Assembly: GCA_947454425.1 (NCBI GenBank)
Contig: CANGJV010000007.1
Location: forward strand, 1 to 33,977
Source of the DNA: Candidatus Nanopelagicaceae bacterium
GTDB taxonomy: Bacteria > Actinomycetota > Actinomycetes > Nanopelagicales > Nanopelagicaceae
Direction: 5' to 3'
Length of the DNA stretch: 33,977 nucleotides
The position numbers were made by a program, and so were the translations under genes. The stretch's first letter is position 1; every line of letters starts with the position of its first letter. This document shows, piece after piece, positions 29,811 through 33,977 of the stretch. The notes below the pieces were generated by a model. The model was not told where the DNA came from, did no database searches, and saw only the letters and a program-made list of their open reading frames with translations.

Positions 29811-30380
29811 TTGGCTACAAAGATTCGTTTGATGCGTTTTGGAAAGATCCGCACACCGTACTACCGCATTGTCGTTACAGATTCACGTAAGGCACGTAAC
29901 GGTCTCTCAATTGAAGAGATTGGTCGCTACGTACCAGGACAAGAGCCATCAATCATTCAGGTTAACTCTGAGCGCGCTCTTTACTGGCTTGGCGTTGGCG
30001 CACAGCCAACTGAAGCTGTTACAGCACTCCTTAAGGTCACTGGCGATTGGCAGAAGTTCAAAGGTCTTCCAGGAACAGAGGGAACACTTAAGTTCGCAGC
30101 TGAGAAGCCTAAGAAGAGCGTGGCATACGAAGCAGCGGTAAAGGCAGCGATGTCAGAGCCAGCAGAGGGTGCAACAACTTTGAAGAAGAAGGCACAAGAG
30201 AAGCTTGCTGCGAAGTCAGCACCTGCAGTAGAACCAGTGTCCGAGCCAGAGACTGTCGTCGAGGTGGCAGAGGTTCCAGCTGAGGTTGTAGAGACGGAAG
30301 TTGCGGTTGAAGCGGTTGTAGAGACACCAGCCGAAACTCCTGCAGAAGCTCCAGCAGCAGAAGAAACTCCAGCAGAGTAA
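29811..30380 (+). CDS. rpsP: 30S ribosomal protein S16 with long Ala/Val/Glu-rich C-terminal extension
   Basis: TTG start at 29811 with upstream [54 protein letters not shown]-track start 29700 is too far upstream. Confidence 0.95.
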   Translation: MATKIRLMRFGKIRTPYYRIVVTDSRKARNGLSIEEIGRYVPGQEPSIIQVNSERALYWLGVGAQPTEAVTALLKVTGDWQKFKGLPGTEGTLKFAAEKPKKSVAYEAAVKAAMSEPAEGATTLKKKAQEKLAAKSAPAVEPVSEPETVVEVAEVPAEVVETEVAVEAVVETPAETPAEAPAAEETPAE

Positions 30381-30382
30381 TC

Positions 30383-30622
30383 ATGATTGACGAAGCTCTC
30401 GAGCACCTCGTTAAGGGAATCGTAGATAACCCTGACGATGTAAACGTTAAGGAGAAGAACGGACGTCGTGGGGCAACTCTCGAAGTTCGAGTCAATCCTG
30501 AAGATATCGGTAAGGTCATTGGTCGTAACGGTCGTACAGCAAAGGCGCTTCGCACAGTGGTAAGCGCGCTCGCTGGCCGCAGTGTGCGCGTTGATCTTAT
30601 TGATACCGACGAACTTCGCTAA
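30383..30622 (+). CDS. khpA: KH-domain RNA-binding protein KhpA
   Basis: VNPEDIGKVIGRNGRTAKALRTVVSAL; between rpsP and rimM. Confidence 0.92.
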   Translation: MIDEALEHLVKGIVDNPDDVNVKEKNGRRGATLEVRVNPEDIGKVIGRNGRTAKALRTVVSALAGRSVRVDLIDTDELR

Positions 30623-30654
30623 TTTTCTCCAGCTTTCATTAAAGGAGATCAACC

Positions 30655-31155
30655 ATGCGCCTCAATGTAGGACGTATCGGTAAAGCCCACGGAATTCTCG
30701 GTGAGGCAACTATTGAAGTACGTACCGATGAGGTGGAAGATCGCTTTGCCCTCGGTGCACGTTTAGAGACAGATAGCCACGGGATTCTTACCGTGGCTTC
30801 TGCGCGTGTACACAATGGCATTCTCTTACTTGGCTTTGAAGGAATCGAAAGCCGCAATCAGGTAGAAGAACTCCGCAATGAGCTTCTTTATACCGATGTT
30901 GATATCGATGCACCTGGATACGATGAAGATGATTACCACGTGCTCCAACTCATTGGCTGTGTCGCATATCTTGAAGATGGCAGTGAATTCGGCACAGTCA
31001 CAGAGGTACTCAATCTGCCTGGGCAAGATGTTCTAGTAATAAAGGCGACAACAGGTGAGGTCATGATTCCTTTTGTCTTGCAGCTTGTTCCAGAGGTCGA
31101 TGTTAGAAATAAGAGAATGACCGTCATCCCACCAGAGATTTCAGGAACCATCTAA
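30655..31155 (+). CDS. rimM: Ribosome maturation factor RimM
   Basis: [27 protein letters not shown]-barrel region; SD AAAGGAG. Confidence 0.94.
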   Translation: MRLNVGRIGKAHGILGEATIEVRTDEVEDRFALGARLETDSHGILTVASARVHNGILLLGFEGIESRNQVEELRNELLYTDVDIDAPGYDEDDYHVLQLIGCVAYLEDGSEFGTVTEVLNLPGQDVLVIKATTGEVMIPFVLQLVPEVDVRNKRMTVIPPEISGTI

Positions 31156-31838
31156 TGAAGATAGATGTCATCTCGATATTTCCTGAATATCTCTCACCGC
31201 TCAACCTTTCATTACTAGGAAAAGCACAGAGTGCGGGTTTAGTTGATATTCAAGTTCATAATCTTCGCGATTATGCTATTGGCGTTCATGGCTCGGTCGA
31301 TGACACTCCTTATGGCGGTGGCGCCGGAATGGTGATGTCGCCAGAGGTGTGGGCAAAGGCGCTCGATTCGCTGATGGTCGAAGATACAGATTTGATTATC
31401 TTGACTCCCGCCGGCAAGCAATTTACTCAACCTGTTGCGCAGGAGTTTTCTTCTCGCTCACATTTGATCTTCGCCTGTGGACGTTACGAAGGAATCGATG
31501 ATCGCATTCGTCAGTATTACTCACAGCCAGAATTTCAAGATCGCAATATTCGCGTTCACGAGTACTCAATCGGTGACTATGTGCTGGGCGGGGGAGAAGT
31601 TGCTTCAATGGTGATGATCGAGGCTATTACTCGATTGATCCCCGGTGTTCTTGGAAACCCCGAATCACTTTCGGAAGAATCACATAACAGCGAGGGATAT
31701 CTTGAATATCCCAACTACACCAAGCCGGCGCAGTGGCGAGGAATAGATGTGCCAGAGATTCTCCTCAGTGGAAATCATGCTGCGATTGCCAAATGGCGGG
31801 CAGAGCAAGCGCAACTTCGCGCCGAAAAGAATCGGTAA
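31155..31838 (+). CDS. trmD: tRNA (guanine-N1)-methyltransferase
   Basis: [75 protein letters not shown] overlap with rimM. Confidence 0.97.
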   Translation: MKIDVISIFPEYLSPLNLSLLGKAQSAGLVDIQVHNLRDYAIGVHGSVDDTPYGGGAGMVMSPEVWAKALDSLMVEDTDLIILTPAGKQFTQPVAQEFSSRSHLIFACGRYEGIDDRIRQYYSQPEFQDRNIRVHEYSIGDYVLGGGEVASMVMIEAITRLIPGVLGNPESLSEESHNSEGYLEYPNYTKPAQWRGIDVPEILLSGNHAAIAKWRAEQAQLRAEKNR

Positions 31839-31842
31839 TAAA

Positions 31843-33267
31843 GTGGCACGCACATATTTAGTCGAGACATACGGATGTCAGATGAATGTCCATGATTCCG
31901 AAAGAATCGCAGGGCTCTTAGATGCCGCCGGTCATATCCCAGTGCAGAAGGGCGAGCAGGCAGATATCGTCGTCTTTAATACATGTGCTGTACGCGAAAA
32001 TGCTGATAACAAACTTTATGGAAATCTCAGCTTCCTTGCTCCAATAAAGAAAGCAAATCCTGGACTTCAGATTGCAGTGGGTGGCTGCTTGGCGCAGAAG
32101 GATCAAGCAACAATTCTTAAGAAAGCTCCATATGTTGATGTTGTCTTCGGAACTCATAACGTGGGCTCACTTCCGGTTTTACTAGATCGCGCGCGTATTG
32201 AAGAGGAATCACAAATAGAGATCCTCGAGGCGCTCGAGCATTTTCCATCGACATTGCCGGCTCGCAGATTTTCGGCATTTACATCGTGGGTCTCAATCTC
32301 AGTCGGATGCAACAACACCTGCACCTTCTGCATCGTGCCGGCACTTCGTGGTGCAGAAAAAGATCGCGAGCCAGAAGATATTTTGGCCGAGGTAAAGGCG
32401 CTAGTCGCTCAAGGAGTTATTGAAATTACCCTGCTCGGGCAGAATGTAAACGCCTATGGAGTTGAAGCAGGCAAGAAGGGCGCATTTGCCGAGTTACTTC
32501 GGGAAGTAGGAGCCATTGAAGGACTAGAGCGAATTCGTTTTATGTCTCCCCACCCACGCGATTTCACCGATGATGTGATTGAGGCGATGGTGCAGACACC
32601 CAATGTGATGCCACATTTGCATATGCCACTTCAATCAGGTTCTGACGCAATTTTGCAATCAATGAGACGTTCCTACCGAAGCGAGAAATACTTAGGAATC
32701 CTCGATCGTGTTCGTGCGGCGCTGCCTCATGCGATGATCACAACCGACATTATTGTTGGTTTTCCGGGCGAGACAGAGGAAGATTTCCAAGCGACTATGG
32801 ATCTTGCAGCAAAGGCAAAGTTTGCAGCTGCCTACACATATAAATATTCAATTCGTCCCGGAACACCAGCTGGTGTCATGCCAAATCAAGTTGATGAGGC
32901 GATAGTAGGAGAGCGTTACACCCGACTGCATGAGCACCTGCAGAAGATTTCGCTTGCAGTAAATCAAGGTGCAATTGGCTCTACTCATCGCGTGATGGTT
33001 AACGAGGTTGAAGGCCGCCGCGATGGAGAGCGTGGAAGAATCACTGGTCGCTCGGAAGATTTCCGCTTAGTTCACTTCGATCCGATTCCCGGCATCCGTC
33101 CAGGTGATTTTGTAGATGTTCGCATCGATGAAGCTTCTGCACATTACCTACTGGGTACCGCATTGTCGGTTCTGCCCACACGTGGTGGAGATGCGCATGA
33201 GGCTCGCACCGCTGAAGTGAATGGTCCGCTACCAACAATGCTCGGTATTCCGACGGTTAAGCGCTAG
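31843..33267 (+). CDS. miaB: tRNA-2-methylthio-N6-dimethylallyladenosine synthase MiaB
   Basis: [39 protein letters not shown] radical SAM motif, [15 protein letters not shown] start at 31843; ORF-track start 31747 lies inside trmD. Confidence 0.96.
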   Translation: MARTYLVETYGCQMNVHDSERIAGLLDAAGHIPVQKGEQADIVVFNTCAVRENADNKLYGNLSFLAPIKKANPGLQIAVGGCLAQKDQATILKKAPYVDVVFGTHNVGSLPVLLDRARIEEESQIEILEALEHFPSTLPARRFSAFTSWVSISVGCNNTCTFCIVPALRGAEKDREPEDILAEVKALVAQGVIEITLLGQNVNAYGVEAGKKGAFAELLREVGAIEGLERIRFMSPHPRDFTDDVIEAMVQTPNVMPHLHMPLQSGSDAILQSMRRSYRSEKYLGILDRVRAALPHAMITTDIIVGFPGETEEDFQATMDLAAKAKFAAAYTYKYSIRPGTPAGVMPNQVDEAIVGERYTRLHEHLQKISLAVNQGAIGSTHRVMVNEVEGRRDGERGRITGRSEDFRLVHFDPIPGIRPGDFVDVRIDEASAHYLLGTALSVLPTRGGDAHEARTAEVNGPLPTMLGIPTVKR

Positions 33268-33269
33268 CC

Positions 33270-33977
33270 ATGCTTCCACCGCTTGTCATCATTTGCGGAC
33301 CTACTGCAACTGGAAAAAGTGATTTAGCAATTGAAGTTGCTCAGAAATTTAATGGCGAGATTGTTAATGCAGATTCCATGCAGCTTTATCGAGGCATGGA
33401 CATTGGTACAGCAAAAGTTCCAATTTCAGAGCGGAAAGATATACCGCATCACTTATTAGATATCTTAAATGTCACCGAAACCGCATCGGTAGCGCAATAT
33501 CAAAGTGTGGCTAGAAATCTCATTGATGAAATACGCAAGAACGGGAAAGCAGCGATTGTGGTTGGTGGCACCGGTCTCTATATAAAATCAATTCTGGACG
33601 AGATGAACTTTCCTGATACCGACCCAGAAATACGTAAGAAATTAGAGGCGGAAGGCGAGCTTCTTGGTGCAGCGCAACTTTATTCACGTTTACGTTTGCT
33701 CGATCCTGAGGCGGCTGCAGCGATTGAACCCGCAAATACACGACGCATTATTCGTGCGCTGGAGGTAATAGAAATTACCGGCGAGCCATATTCAGCCAAT
33801 CTGCCGAGTGATACCAGTTCGCGCTATCCCGAAGCAGTACATATTGGGCTATCGATGGATCGTTCGCTGCTATCTGCTCGCATTGAAAGTCGAGTCCATC
33901 GGATGTGGGAGCAAGGCTTGGTGGGCGAAGTTCAAGAACTTATTTCACAGGGTCTACTCGATGGAGCTACCGCTAAG
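33270..33977 (+). CDS. miaA: tRNA dimethylallyltransferase MiaA (partial, runs off window end)
   Basis: MLPPLVIICGPTATGKSDLAIEVAQKFNGEIVNADSMQLYRGMDIGTAK...VVGGTGLYIKSIL; open frame to the end; absent from the supplied ORF track. Confidence 0.95.
   Translation, partial: MLPPLVIICGPTATGKSDLAIEVAQKFNGEIVNADSMQLYRGMDIGTAKVPISERKDIPHHLLDILNVTETASVAQYQSVARNLIDEIRKNGKAAIVVGGTGLYIKSILDEMNFPDTDPEIRKKLEAEGELLGAAQLYSRLRLLDPEAAAAIEPANTRRIIRALEVIEITGEPYSANLPSDTSSRYPEAVHIGLSMDRSLLSARIESRVHRMWEQGLVGEVQELISQGLLDGATAK

Noticed and set aside
29981-30652. Minus-strand ORFs of 223 and 148 aa over rpsP/khpA
   Set aside because: Antisense to well-recognised genes and low-complexity from the acidic S16 tail; no recognisable domains.

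Overview
This window is a gene-dense, mostly housekeeping segment of a low/medium-GC actinobacterial chromosome. Gene content and order resemble known actinobacterial synteny; an affiliation with free-living planktonic Actinobacteria is only a guess. Order: (3' end of rimO)-pgsA-cinA(C-terminal domain)-clgR-like-tetR-DUF3046, yaaA(-), recA-recX, a secreted LamG/glycine-rich protein, an IclR/LtbR-like regulator(-) divergent from leuC-leuD, hup (HU with a Lys/Ala tail), plsC-gpsA-ddl, a stand-alone Lrp/AsnC ligand-binding protein(-), thiL, rpmB(-), recG-rsmD-coaD-sepIVA-like-DUF177-rpmF-rnc-smc-ftsY, amt-glnK-glnD, ffh, rpsP-khpA-rimM-trmD-miaB-miaA (cut at the window end). I found no CRISPR array, transposon, prophage, rRNA or tRNA. 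No obviously new multi-gene system is visible. The most interesting signals are regulatory or architectural: (i) a recA upstream region with an exact match to the PafBC/RecA-NDp promoter consensus followed by a perfect SOS box; (ii) at least nine genes with a TAnnnT -10 hexamer exactly 6-7 nt before the start codon (predicted leaderless mRNAs); (iii) recX, whose conserved N-terminus extends upstream of any ATG/GTG/TTG codon; (iv) nested perfect inverted repeats and repeated TTTTACGC motifs before hup; (v) GlnR-like boxes before amt; (vi) a bidirectional terminator embedded in the thiL coding end; (vii) the LamG/glycine-rich secreted protein as the only clearly accessory gene.
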